NCBI RefSeq assembly: GCF_913061305.1
Contig: NZ_CAJXST010000010.1
Span: forward strand, 1-64,000
DNA length: 64,000 nucleotides
Source of the DNA: an uncultured Porticoccus sp.
Lineage (GTDB): Bacteria > Pseudomonadota > Gammaproteobacteria > Pseudomonadales > Porticoccaceae
Reading direction: 5' to 3'
The position numbers and the translations under genes are program-made. The notes beneath the pieces were generated by a model. The model searched no databases. It was not told the origin of the DNA and saw only the letters and a list, made by a program, of their open reading frames with translations. Below are positions 7,339-16,521 of this stretch, piece after piece; positions within the stretch are counted from its first letter, which is position 1; every line of letters begins with the position of its first letter.

Positions 7339-9849
7339 ATGAGTGTTGATATTCGACCTGAGTTCAGGCGTGATGCCCTGTCTGATCGCAGCCTTGAGGA
7401 TGTGCTGCTCAATACCCAAACCCTGGGCGTGTTGTTGCTGGACAGCCGCCTGGTGATCCGGTACTGGAATCAATGGCTGGGAGAGTGGACCGGTATGTCG
7501 CCGGAAAATGTCGCCCAGCGCGCTTTTGACTCACTGTTCCCGGCACTGGTTGGCAGCCCATTTGCCCAGGCGATAGATGAGGCCCTGTTTCAGGGAGTCG
7601 GTACCCGTTGGAGTCAGCGGGAAAATCCGGATTTTCTCGATTTTACCGAGTCAGTTATGGCGGGCAGTCGTCGCGAATTGCCCCTGTATCGCGTGAGTTT
7701 TACACCACTGGAATTACCCGACGTTGGCCACTGCTGCCTGATTCAGATCGATGAAGCGCCTTTTGACGCAACATTGGATAAAGCGGTGCTCAAAAAGGAA
7801 TCCCAGCGAGCAGTGGTTTCCGACAGTCAACGGTTTCCCGCCTATCTGGACACCGACCAGGTGCCCCTGCTGTTGCTGGACAGCCACCATCTGATTCTGG
7901 ATGGGAACGAACCCCTGGAAACCCTGTTCGGTTACAGTGTCGGGCAACTAAAAAACAGGCCGTTGCGGGTATTGCTGCCGACCATTAATGCCGAGCTTGC
8001 CGATGATATCAAGGGTGCACTCGAGGGCGGAGATGGAAGGGAGCAGGGTCCGGCCCTGGAAGGGGCTACTGCAGACGGTGAAAACCTGGTGCTCAGAGTG
8101 AGCTGTTTTCCCTCCGTCACCCACCGCGATTGCCACGTGTTGCTGTTTCAGGATATTACGCTTCAGTCGGCCAACCTCGAGGCCCTGTTTCATCAGCGCA
8201 AATTAATCAATACGGTGTTCAGTCAGGTGGTGGACGGCATTTTGTTGACCGACCGGCATGGCCTTGTGGAACACCTCAACCCCATTGGTATGGAACTGCT
8301 GGGTATCAATGATCCCCAGCCCAACCGTTATATTGATGATCTGATGACCTTGCTCAGTGAGTCCGGTGAACCGGTGGAATCCCCCTGCCGATCGGCCCTG
8401 ACCCGCGGCAAGCCCGTCTCCGTTGTCGATAACGCGATGCTGTCTGTGCCGGGCCAACAACCTTTTCCGGTGGTGGCCACAGCGACACCACTGCGCAACC
8501 GGCTCAATCAGGTAACTGGCACCGTATTGGTATTTCGCTCTGTCAGTGAAGCGCGGCGGATCTCGACCCGTCTTACCTGGCAGGCGACCCACGACCCTCT
8601 CACCCAGTTGGCCAACCGACGCCATCTGGAGAATGAGATCCTGAGGTCCATTGATGTGGCGCACGCCGACGACAGTACCCATACCCTGTTGTACATCGAC
8701 CTCTATAATTTCTCCGTCATCAATGATACCTGTGGCCACAATGCCGGGGATGAGTTGCTCTGCCAGTTTGCTCGATTGCTGGAAAAGCAGGCCGATAGCA
8801 GGGATGTGGTGGCCAGAATTGGCAACGACGAATTCGCACTGTTGCTGAATGATCGTACGGTAGAAGAGAGTCGGGAGGTTGCCGAACAGCTCCTCTGGCA
8901 AATCAAGGCGTTCAGCTTTCCCTGGGAGGAGCGGCGCCTGAAGATAGGTGCCAGTATTGGTGCCAAGGTGATAGACCGCGATACCGTTTCTGAAATTGAT
9001 GTGCTGGTGGCGGCGGGTACGTCCTGTGCTGCGGCCAAGGAATCGGGGCGCAATCGAATCAACTTCCAGTATCGCAGCGCCGAGGTGGCAGAGCGCCACA
9101 GTCTCGCTGAATGGATCCCCGTGATTACCGATGCGTTGGAAGAAAACCGCTTTGTATTGTACTGCCAGCCGATTGTGCCGGTGGCCAGCCAGGACAAGGC
9201 CGCAGTTCGGCACTATGAAGTGCTGGTCCGCATGGTTGACCGCGATGGTTCCATCATTCTGCCGGGAAAATTCATTCCCGCTGCCGAGCATTATGGTCTG
9301 GTGGAAGAAATCGACCGCTGGGTACTGAACAATATATTTGCCTATCTGGAAAAGAGTGCAAAGGCCGACCAGCGTTTCGCCGTAAATCTCTCCGGTAACA
9401 CGATCAGTGATGAGGATCTCAAGGATTACATCATTGGCAAGTTTGAGGCTACCGGTGTCAGTCCTTCACAGCTGCAGTTTGAGGTGACCGAGACCGCTGC
9501 CATCAGGCATTTTGACCGCGCCATGGACCTGATTCATGCTCTCAAGGACCTGGGCTGTTATTTCTCGCTGGATGATTTTGGCAGCGGCCTCTCGTCACTG
9601 GGTTATCTCAAGGAACTGCCGGTGGATTACCTGAAAATTGACGGCAGCTTCATCCGCACCATGGAATTAAACGAAGTGGGCTACTCCATGGTCAGTACCA
9701 TCAATCACCTCGGGCACATCATGGGCATTGCTACGATTGCCGAATGCGTCGAGAACAATACCCAGTTATCGATGCTTCAGGAAATTGGTGTGGATTATGC
9801 CCAGGGCTTTCTGATTGCCCGCCCACAGCCGTTGGCCCAATTATCCTGA
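7339..9849 (+). CDS. PAS-PAS-PAS-GGDEF-EAL protein (cyclic-di-GMP turnover)
   Basis: The 836-residue protein has three PAS-like regions (about 20-150, 165-275 and 285-400), a GGDEF domain (about 410-575) and an EAL domain (about 590-830). The GGDEF signature reads GNDEF at residues 495-499 and the usual RxxD inhibitory site is DSRD, so cyclase activity is doubtful. The EAL signature reads EVL at 627-629, keeping the metal-binding Glu, and DDFGSG is intact at 745-750, so phosphodiesterase activity is likely. No transmembrane segment is evident, suggesting a cytoplasmic sensor. The 3' end overlaps the convergent PfkB gene by nine bases. A DUF1631-PilZ pair lies 4 kb downstream. Domain calls are firm; activity is inferred. 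Confidence 0.92.
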   Translation: MSVDIRPEFRRDALSDRSLEDVLLNTQTLGVLLLDSRLVIRYWNQWLGEWTGMSPENVAQRAFDSLFPALVGSPFAQAIDEALFQGVGTRWSQRENPDFLDFTESVMAGSRRELPLYRVSFTPLELPDVGHCCLIQIDEAPFDATLDKAVLKKESQRAVVSDSQRFPAYLDTDQVPLLLLDSHHLILDGNEPLETLFGYSVGQLKNRPLRVLLPTINAELADDIKGALEGGDGREQGPALEGATADGENLVLRVSCFPSVTHRDCHVLLFQDITLQSANLEALFHQRKLINTVFSQVVDGILLTDRHGLVEHLNPIGMELLGINDPQPNRYIDDLMTLLSESGEPVESPCRSALTRGKPVSVVDNAMLSVPGQQPFPVVATATPLRNRLNQVTGTVLVFRSVSEARRISTRLTWQATHDPLTQLANRRHLENEILRSIDVAHADDSTHTLLYIDLYNFSVINDTCGHNAGDELLCQFARLLEKQADSRDVVARIGNDEFALLLNDRTVEESREVAEQLLWQIKAFSFPWEERRLKIGASIGAKVIDRDTVSEIDVLVAAGTSCAAAKESGRNRINFQYRSAEVAERHSLAEWIPVITDALEENRFVLYCQPIVPVASQDKAAVRHYEVLVRMVDRDGSIILPGKFIPAAEHYGLVEEIDRWVLNNIFAYLEKSAKADQRFAVNLSGNTISDEDLKDYIIGKFEATGVSPSQLQFEVTETAAIRHFDRAMDLIHALKDLGCYFSLDDFGSGLSSLGYLKELPVDYLKIDGSFIRTMELNEVGYSMVSTINHLGHIMGIATIAECVENNTQLSMLQEIGVDYAQGFLIARPQPLAQLS

Positions 9850-10872
9850 TTCAGCCGCTGCGCCGACATGGTCATTGTCGAGCAGGTTGAGCAGATGCGG
9901 GTATTGCTGGTGATCGAGCCGGGGACCATATTGGCTGACCACACTGGCTGATGCCATGCTGGCGAGATGACCGGCCACCTCGTGGCTGTGACCCTGTGTG
10001 ATGGCGTAGAGAAACGCGCCGGCAAACATATCACCGGCACCGTTGCTGTCCACGGCGGTCACGGGGTATGGCGGGATAGGGATCAGGGCGTTGCCGTCGT
10101 AAACCAGGGCCCCCTTCGCGCCGAGGGTGATGACAAAGGTTTTGGCGATCGCCTGAAGTCTTTCGGCGGCGGTGTCCAAGATGTCCGTTTCGGTCCAGCC
10201 CAGGGCTTCGTCGCTGTTGCAAAACAGTAGATCGACCTGCTCACCGATCATTTCCTGCAAGCCGCCCTTGAAAAAAGCCACCATGCCGGGATCCGAGAGG
10301 CTCAGGGCCGTTTTGACGCCCTGCTGTTCGGCAATCTCCCTGGCGCGGATAGCGGCAGCGCGGCCGGTGTCCGACGTGACCAGATAACCCTCGAGATAAA
10401 GGTATTCCGACTGTGCGATCGCATCGTGATTCAGCTCGGTTTCGGACAGGGTTTCACTGATACCCAGATAGGTGTTCATGGAGCGCTCGGCATCCGGTGT
10501 AATCAGTACCAGGCATTTACCGGTAATACCGCTCGGCAGTTCACCGTTGGTGTGATAATCCACGCCGGCATTGCCCAGGTCATCGAGGTAAAAGCGCCCG
10601 TTGTCGTCGTCGGCCACCTTGCAGGAGTAGAATGTCTTGCCACCAAAACAGCTAACCGCAATGATGGTGTTGGCAGCGGAGCCACCGCTCGCTCTGCGAC
10701 AGGCCGTCAGGTGATCCGAGAGTTGTTCCACCAGTTCAGACTGGCGCTTCTCATCGACCAGGGTCATGAGTCCCTTGTCAATGCTGAGTTGCTGCAGGTC
10801 GTTATCGGTGACTTCTATCTCAGTATCCACCAGCGCGGCGCCGATACCATAGACGTGATATTTCTTTTTCAT
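9841..10872 (-). CDS. PfkB family kinase, adenosine kinase-like
   Basis: The 343-residue protein is a ribokinase/PfkB-fold kinase that would phosphorylate a sugar or nucleoside with ATP. It shows the N-terminal GIGAALVDTE substrate segment, the SGGSAANT motif near residues 64-71, and the C-terminal anion-hole/catalytic signature DSNGAGDMFAGAFLYA with the catalytic Asp of GAGD. It most resembles the group annotated as adenosine kinase in gammaproteobacteria, but substrate cannot be settled from sequence. Start is ATG at 10872. The gene stands alone: convergent with the GGDEF/EAL gene, divergent from mrcB across a 112-base gap that must hold both promoters. Confidence 0.88.
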   Translation of the reverse strand: MKKKYHVYGIGAALVDTEIEVTDNDLQQLSIDKGLMTLVDEKRQSELVEQLSDHLTACRRASGGSAANTIIAVSCFGGKTFYSCKVADDDNGRFYLDDLGNAGVDYHTNGELPSGITGKCLVLITPDAERSMNTYLGISETLSETELNHDAIAQSEYLYLEGYLVTSDTGRAAAIRAREIAEQQGVKTALSLSDPGMVAFFKGGLQEMIGEQVDLLFCNSDEALGWTETDILDTAAERLQAIAKTFVITLGAKGALVYDGNALIPIPPYPVTAVDSNGAGDMFAGAFLYAITQGHSHEVAGHLASMASASVVSQYGPRLDHQQYPHLLNLLDNDHVGAAAESG

Positions 10873-10984
10873 AAGTTTGTGGCATTGAGAAAATCAAGGG
10901 GGCAGCTATTATGCCCCGCTGACATCAGGAGTAAAGGTCGCCGGGTACATGCGGTTTTGACGATTTGGTAATTTGCAGGAGAAC

Positions 10985-13306
10985 ATGGTGGCCAGAAGGC
11001 GAAAGAAAAGCAGCAAACGGGTGACCGGGGTGCGCAGCGGACGACGCTGGCTAACAGGTCTGCTGATATTGCTAATCCTGATTGCGGCGGTGTCACTGCT
11101 GGTGCTCGACGCCATGGTGTACCAGAAGTTTTCCGGGAAAAAATGGTCCCTTGCCTCCCATGTCTACAGCCGGGCGCTGGAGCTGTACCCCGGCCAGGCT
11201 CTCGCCCGTACAGACTTGCAGTGGGAGCTGGAGAAGCTGGGCTACCAGCGGGTCAGTGCCGCCAAAAAACCGGGGCAGTACAGCGTAGCTGCCGAACGAA
11301 TCGAGCTGTTTTCCCGGGGGTTTGAGTTTTGGGATGGCAAGGAATCCGCCCGTTTGATGCGGTTGAGTTTTGCCGGCCAGAAAATCCGTGCGCTGAGCGA
11401 TGCCACTGGCAACCCCGTTGATCTGGCCCGGCTCGAGCCGATGGTGATGGGCGGTATCTACCCCGCCCACAAAGAGGATCGGGAGCTGGTCAAGCTCAGC
11501 CAGTTGCCGCCCTCGCTGGCCGATGCCCTGCTGGCCGTGGAGGACCAGAACTTTTACGACCATTACGGCGTTTCCTTTCGGGGCATTGCCCGCGCCATGC
11601 TGGCGAATCTGAAGCAGGGCCGTGTGGCCCAGGGCGGCAGTACCTTGACCCAGCAGCTGGTCAAGAATTTCTACCTGAGTCACGAACGCACGTTGTCGCG
11701 CAAACTGATGGAAGTGGTCATGGCCGTCATGCTGGAAATGCATTTCAGCAAGGACGAAATTCTCGAAACCTACATCAATGAAGTCTATCTGGGGCAGTCA
11801 GGTGCTCGGGCAGTGCACGGCTTTGGTTTGGCCAGCCGCCATTATTTTCAGCAGTCGATAACCGACCTGGATGTGCATCAGGTAGCGCTGCTGGTGGGTA
11901 TGGTCAAAGGCGCCTCCTACTACAACCCGTGGCGTCAGCCGGAACGGGCCATGGCGCGCCGCAATCTGGTGTTGGGGATGATGGCTGAGCAGGGCCTGCT
12001 GGATGCCGAGAGCGCCCGCCTTGCTCAACAGCAGCCGCTGGATGTGATGGCGCAGTCCGATGGAGGTGGGCGTTGGCAGTACCCGGCGTATCTGGAGCTG
12101 GTGAAACGCCAGCTGCGTCAGGATTACAAGGAGTCCGATCTACAGACCGAGGGGCTGCGAATCTTCACTCACTTTGACCCCCAGGTACAACGCAAGCTGG
12201 AACAGCGGGTGGCCAGCCGTATCGACAATCTTGAATCCGGTTACCGTATCGAGCAGGGCAAGTTGCAGGGCGCCGCCGTGGTTGTCCGGGTCGGAGCCGG
12301 TGAAGTGATCGCCGTGGCCGGTGATCGGCAGGCGGGTTATGCCGGCTTCAACCGCGCCCTGGATGCCCGACGCCAGATCGGTTCCACGATCAAACCGGCG
12401 GTTTATCTCAGTGCCCTGTCCCAGCCATCTCGTTACACCATCGCATCGATGATTGATGACAGCGAGCTATCCGTGAAGCTGCCCAATGGTGATGTCTGGC
12501 AACCAAAAAATTACGAGCGAAAGAGCCACGGCCCGGTCCCGCTCTACGAAGCACTGGCCAACTCCTATAATCAGGCTACCGCCCGATTGGGGATGGATAT
12601 TGGCGTCGATCGCGTGGCCGAGACAGTCAGGCAGCTGGGTTATCAGGGCTCACTGCCGGCACTGCCATCCCTGACCCTGGGAGCTGTGGCCATGTCTCCT
12701 CTGGAGGTCTCCCAGCTTTATCACACGATCGCAGCAAATGGTTTCTACTCGCCACTGCGGGCCATTAATTCGGTATTTACCTCCGTCAATGTGCCACTGA
12801 AGCGCTATCCCTTCGAGGGGGAGCAGCGCCTTGATCCAAAATCCATGCACCTGCTGCACTATGCTTTGCAGGTTGTCTTGCGCGAGGGTACCGGAAAAAC
12901 GGCCTATCAGCGGTTGCCGGGGGATCTGATGTTGGGTGGAAAAACCGGTACCACTAACGATCAGCGAGACAGCTGGTTTGCCGGCTTCAGTGGCAATTAC
13001 CTGAGCGTGGTCTGGTTGGGTCGGGACGACAATGGCATGATGCCATTGACCGGTGGCACTGGTGCCCTGCAACTCTGGACCGACATCATGACGACGCTGG
13101 ACAATCGCTCCATGGTCTTTAATCAGCCTGAGGGCGTCAGCTATTATTGGGTCGAGCCCGAGGCTGGACTCCTCAGCAGGGAGGGTTGTGACGGTGCCAG
13201 GTACCTGCCTTTTATTGATGGCAGCCAGCCCACCCGACAAAGTACCTGTCGCCCGGGCGCGATTGATGGCGTCATGGATTGGTTAAAGGATAAATTTCGA
13301 TGGTAA
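10985..13306 (+). CDS. mrcB: Bifunctional penicillin-binding protein 1B
   Basis: PBP1B polymerises lipid II and crosslinks peptidoglycan in the periplasm. The 773-residue protein has a short Arg/Lys-rich cytoplasmic tail, one membrane anchor (about 20-45), a UB2H-like region, a glycosyltransferase domain with catalytic E186 in VEDQNFYDHYG and the GGSTLTQQLVKN motif, then a transpeptidase domain with the active serine S467 in STIK, the SYN motif and K653 in KTGTT. ATG at 10985 (or GTG at 10988) follows AGGAG; an upstream TTG at 10973 would overlap that site. Its stop overlaps the start of the next gene, a lipoprotein likely to activate it. Confidence 0.97.
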   Translation: MVARRRKKSSKRVTGVRSGRRWLTGLLILLILIAAVSLLVLDAMVYQKFSGKKWSLASHVYSRALELYPGQALARTDLQWELEKLGYQRVSAAKKPGQYSVAAERIELFSRGFEFWDGKESARLMRLSFAGQKIRALSDATGNPVDLARLEPMVMGGIYPAHKEDRELVKLSQLPPSLADALLAVEDQNFYDHYGVSFRGIARAMLANLKQGRVAQGGSTLTQQLVKNFYLSHERTLSRKLMEVVMAVMLEMHFSKDEILETYINEVYLGQSGARAVHGFGLASRHYFQQSITDLDVHQVALLVGMVKGASYYNPWRQPERAMARRNLVLGMMAEQGLLDAESARLAQQQPLDVMAQSDGGGRWQYPAYLELVKRQLRQDYKESDLQTEGLRIFTHFDPQVQRKLEQRVASRIDNLESGYRIEQGKLQGAAVVVRVGAGEVIAVAGDRQAGYAGFNRALDARRQIGSTIKPAVYLSALSQPSRYTIASMIDDSELSVKLPNGDVWQPKNYERKSHGPVPLYEALANSYNQATARLGMDIGVDRVAETVRQLGYQGSLPALPSLTLGAVAMSPLEVSQLYHTIAANGFYSPLRAINSVFTSVNVPLKRYPFEGEQRLDPKSMHLLHYALQVVLREGTGKTAYQRLPGDLMLGGKTGTTNDQRDSWFAGFSGNYLSVVWLGRDDNGMMPLTGGTGALQLWTDIMTTLDNRSMVFNQPEGVSYYWVEPEAGLLSREGCDGARYLPFIDGSQPTRQSTCRPGAIDGVMDWLKDKFRW

Positions 13307-13791
13307 ACCCTATCCCTAAAAGTCTGCTGTTCGTGATGTGGGTGGCTGTTGCCCTGCTCAGTGGTTGCGCGCCCGTTTATGCGCCCATCAGCGAGTCGGG
13401 TTCCGCGCCGCCGCCGCAGTCTTCGTCGCCACCGCCAGAAACCGACCGGTCTCCGCCGGTTGCTGTGCCCGATGACGAAGATCGGCGAATTACCCCTTCA
13501 GAGCCGGTTCAGGTGGCGCCGGGTGGTGCGGTATCGCGCCTGCTGGAAGAAGCCTGGCGGTACAATAAAGCCGGGGATTACGATCGCTCCAATGCCGTGG
13601 CTGAGCGAGCGCTGCGTATTAATCATACGGAACCGGAGGTCTATCTGGTGATGGCGTCCAACTATTTTGCCATGACCCAGTTGCGTCTGGCGGAACAGCT
13701 GGCGCGCCAGGGGTTACCCCTGGCGGGGCGGAATCCGGCCGTCAAGGCCGACCTCCAGTCACTGCTCGCACGCATCGGCGCACTTCAGTAG
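13300..13791 (+). CDS. TPR lipoprotein, LpoP-like candidate PBP1B activator
   Basis: The 163-residue product has a lipoprotein signal with lipobox LLSGC (C23 the acylated residue), a Pro/Ser-rich linker (about 30-70) and a TPR-like helical pair (about 80-163: YNKAGDYDRSNAVAERALRIN and following). The gene overlaps the mrcB stop by seven bases, which implies coupled translation. In Pseudomonas aeruginosa the outer-membrane lipoprotein LpoP, a TPR protein encoded next to ponB (the PBP1B gene), stimulates PBP1B. The same architecture and position here support an LpoP-type role, but sequence identity could not be measured. An unrelated TPR lipoprotein role remains possible. Confidence 0.78.
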   Translation: MVNPIPKSLLFVMWVAVALLSGCAPVYAPISESGSAPPPQSSSPPPETDRSPPVAVPDDEDRRITPSEPVQVAPGGAVSRLLEEAWRYNKAGDYDRSNAVAERALRINHTEPEVYLVMASNYFAMTQLRLAEQLARQGLPLAGRNPAVKADLQSLLARIGALQ

Positions 13792-13871
13792 CACGATTTT
13801 CTTTGGATGTTGAGATCCACTTGTTTTTCCAGTTATTTCAGAACACTATCAGCATTTGAACGAAACCAAGC

Positions 13872-16151
13872 GTGGCCAGCCACTCGATGAATAACAGCGG
13901 ATCGACCGACAATTTACGAGAATATTCTGGCAGGGGGCTGGCCGCCGTTCGTGAAATGACGTTGGCTTTCTCGCGGGATGCCATTAAAACGTTTCTGCAC
14001 ACCGTCCATGATCGCCTTATCGACTATGCCCAAAAACCCTCTGAAGAAACACGGGGTTTTGAGTTCCTCCATGCAAGGGCGCAAATCAGTAACCGGCACA
14101 ATGAAATACTGCGTATTTTCGTGCGTGAGATGGATCGTTATTTTGATCAATTCGCCTCCGGCGAGCTGCGTGACCCCACAGTTGAGGGCGGCGGAGATGA
14201 AGCGCTGGCACTAATGAATCAGGATGTACTCGAGGAGGATTTGGCGCTGTCGGCGATTCGCACCCGGGCCAGCGTGGATTATACGGAGCAGCTGTGGGTG
14301 CTGACGCGCCGCATGACCAGACTGGTCGGGGGAAAAAGCACGGAGCACCGGGTGCCTGTCTCGCCGGGATGTTTCTGTCAGGCGTTGCAGCGATCCCTTG
14401 CGGATATCGATATCGAATTGCCCGTAAAGCTGGTGATCTACAAATTGTTTGACCGCCAGTTTGTCAGGCAACTGGCGGAGCTCTACGGGCAGTGCTCTGT
14501 GCGACTTGAAGAATTTGGTGTGCTTCCGGATCTTCGCTATCAGATCCACAAGGCAGAATCGGCTGACTCTGCCCGGTTCACCGGGGCGCAGCCGCAACAG
14601 CGACGTGCCCCTCAGCCGCCGCCATCGCTACAAATCCCGACACTGGAGGATGTGGTGTCACCTGCCCCGCTGGCGCTGCCCTCGGAGCAGCTTTCCCCCG
14701 CCGAATACCAGAACCAGCTGCTCGACAGCATCCAGCTATTGCAGGATCGCCTGGTGGCTCGAACACCGGGTCAGCGACCTGAGTCCCCCGGGCAACCACT
14801 GCAATATTCGGCGCGTCAGCTGGTTGAGGCGGCGGTTCAATTGCAGCAATTCAATCAGTTGATGGCTGCGGACGTTCTGGAGACTGCCCGGGAGATCAAG
14901 CCGTTTGACATAGCGCGTGCCAGAGAACAGCTGGTCAGCCAGCTCCAGCAGATCACGGATTCGGAAGAGGCGCCGGCGCTCGGCACAGACGATGCCCGTA
15001 TTATCGACCTGGTGGGCATGCTGTTCGAGTACATCCTCAATGATGAGCAGATTCCCGACTGCGTCAAGGCCCTGCTCAGTTACCTGCATACACCTTTTTT
15101 AAAACTGGCGTTTGCCGAGGCGGACTTTTTCCGCCAGCAGGATCATCCGGCCCGACTGTTGTTGAATGCGTTGGCCGATGCCGGCGCCAAATGGGTCAGT
15201 AACGATGGCTCCTGTGAATTCGACATGCTCGAGCAGATCAGAAAAACGGTTCGTTCCGTGCTCGATCACCAGGATGTGGATACCAGGTTAATTGCATCGC
15301 TGTTAATGAGCATCAACAGCTTTGTGCAGAAAGTGGAGCTGCGGGTGAAGCTTCTGGAGAAGCGGGCCATGGAGCAAGCCCGGGGTGAAGACCAGTTGTA
15401 TGAAGTTAAACAGCGGGTCAATCGGGAGATTCACCAGCGTGTTGCTGAAAAAGATATCCCCTCCGCTCCCTTGCTGTTCCTGTTGCAGCCCTGGACCGAT
15501 TACATGGTGCTGGTGTTGCTCCGTTTTGGCGATGCCGGTGAAGCCTGGAGACAGAGTCTGGAGCTGATTGACGATATGCTCTGGGGCCTCGAGCTGACGG
15601 GCGCCGAGAGTGAATGGCGGCGCTGGCGTCAGCACTACCCCTGGATGGAATCACAAATCCAGAAGGGCTTCGATATGATCGGCTACGACACCAATAAAGC
15701 TTTCAAGCTGAAGCGCTCCATCGATCGCATTTATCAATTGCGGGAGAAAAACCTGCAGCCAGAGGCTGCGCCCGCAGAGCTTCGCAACAAGCTGGTGCAA
15801 CTGGCGGAGCGGCGCGCCAGGGAGCGCCCCCGGTCCACTGATCGAGAGAAGGCCGTGCTGGAAAAACTGCGACTGCTGGAGTTTGGCAGCTGGTTTGAAT
15901 TCCGCGACGGGCACCGCGAAAAGGTCGCCTGGTTTAATCCGGACTCGATGCAGTTTCTGTTTGTCGACCAAACCGGCAAGCGCACCGGTATGAAAAGTGG
16001 TCAGCAATTGGCGCAGGCAATACTCTCCGGTGATCTGCAAATCGTGACAGGCAAAACCAAGCCATTGGTGGAGCGCACCATGGAGACCATTTTTAAGGAT
16101 TTGAACCTGCAGGTTCAGTCAGTTTCCCAGAAGGGTCGCCATGTGGGTTGA
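13872..16151 (+). CDS. DUF1631 family protein
   Basis: The large cytoplasmic protein (about 759 residues) belongs to the DUF1631 family, whose members were sometimes mislabelled thymidine phosphorylase. It is strongly helical, with a Pro/Gln-rich linker around residues 235-260, no signal peptide and no membrane segment. The last 110 residues (from LLEFGSWFEFRDGHREKV) form a beta-rich segment resembling a PilZ-like domain. The following gene, a stand-alone PilZ protein, overlaps its end by 11 bases. The start is uncertain: GTG at 13872 or ATG at 13887, neither with a clear ribosome binding site. A link to cyclic-di-GMP signalling is inferred from the pairing and the C-terminal segment; molecular function is unknown. 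Confidence 0.85.
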   Translation: MASHSMNNSGSTDNLREYSGRGLAAVREMTLAFSRDAIKTFLHTVHDRLIDYAQKPSEETRGFEFLHARAQISNRHNEILRIFVREMDRYFDQFASGELRDPTVEGGGDEALALMNQDVLEEDLALSAIRTRASVDYTEQLWVLTRRMTRLVGGKSTEHRVPVSPGCFCQALQRSLADIDIELPVKLVIYKLFDRQFVRQLAELYGQCSVRLEEFGVLPDLRYQIHKAESADSARFTGAQPQQRRAPQPPPSLQIPTLEDVVSPAPLALPSEQLSPAEYQNQLLDSIQLLQDRLVARTPGQRPESPGQPLQYSARQLVEAAVQLQQFNQLMAADVLETAREIKPFDIARAREQLVSQLQQITDSEEAPALGTDDARIIDLVGMLFEYILNDEQIPDCVKALLSYLHTPFLKLAFAEADFFRQQDHPARLLLNALADAGAKWVSNDGSCEFDMLEQIRKTVRSVLDHQDVDTRLIASLLMSINSFVQKVELRVKLLEKRAMEQARGEDQLYEVKQRVNREIHQRVAEKDIPSAPLLFLLQPWTDYMVLVLLRFGDAGEAWRQSLELIDDMLWGLELTGAESEWRRWRQHYPWMESQIQKGFDMIGYDTNKAFKLKRSIDRIYQLREKNLQPEAAPAELRNKLVQLAERRARERPRSTDREKAVLEKLRLLEFGSWFEFRDGHREKVAWFNPDSMQFLFVDQTGKRTGMKSGQQLAQAILSGDLQIVTGKTKPLVERTMETIFKDLNLQVQSVSQKGRHVG

Positions 16152-16521
16152 GCAGGAGCGCAGGGGTTCAATACGCCACGAGCTGAATGTTCAGGTTGAC
16201 GTGGTCGATCAGTTCAGCAGAGATTTTCTCGGCATGCTGGTGGATGTTCATCTGGAGGGGTTTCTGATGATGGGCGAGCTGTCTTTCCGGCCGGAACGGC
16301 TCTATCAGGTGGCTCTGCTCGCCCATGCCCCCGATCATCAGCTCGAGGTTATTCCGATGGGGATTGATTGTCTGTGGACCCGGGCCATGGGTCAGCAGGA
16401 CAGGGTTTGGGCGGGCTGTCAGATCATTGATCTTGCCCCGCAGGCGGGGGAACAGCTTGCGCAATTGATTGAAACCTTTGCTACCGATCGCTCGGCTCCC
16501 GCAGGTCGGGCGCTCTATTGA
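16141..16521 (+). CDS. PilZ domain protein (cyclic-di-GMP receptor candidate)
   Basis: The 126-residue protein is essentially a single PilZ domain. It begins with RRGSIRHELN, matching the RxxxR cyclic-di-GMP binding motif, and has DVHLEG where the (D/N)xSxxG motif is expected, with His in place of Ser. It may therefore bind the dinucleotide weakly or through a variant site. Its ATG lies inside the end of the DUF1631 gene (11-base overlap), so the two are translated together and may act in one complex. Its 3' end overlaps the convergent rsmC-like gene by seven bases. Confidence 0.85.
   Translation: MWVEQERRGSIRHELNVQVDVVDQFSRDFLGMLVDVHLEGFLMMGELSFRPERLYQVALLAHAPDHQLEVIPMGIDCLWTRAMGQQDRVWAGCQIIDLAPQAGEQLAQLIETFATDRSAPAGRALY

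Noticed and set aside
8203-9291. 362-codon open frame on the minus strand inside the GGDEF/EAL gene
   Set aside because: It is antisense to a clear multi-domain protein, shows no recognisable domain and is a shadow of codon bias on the other strand.
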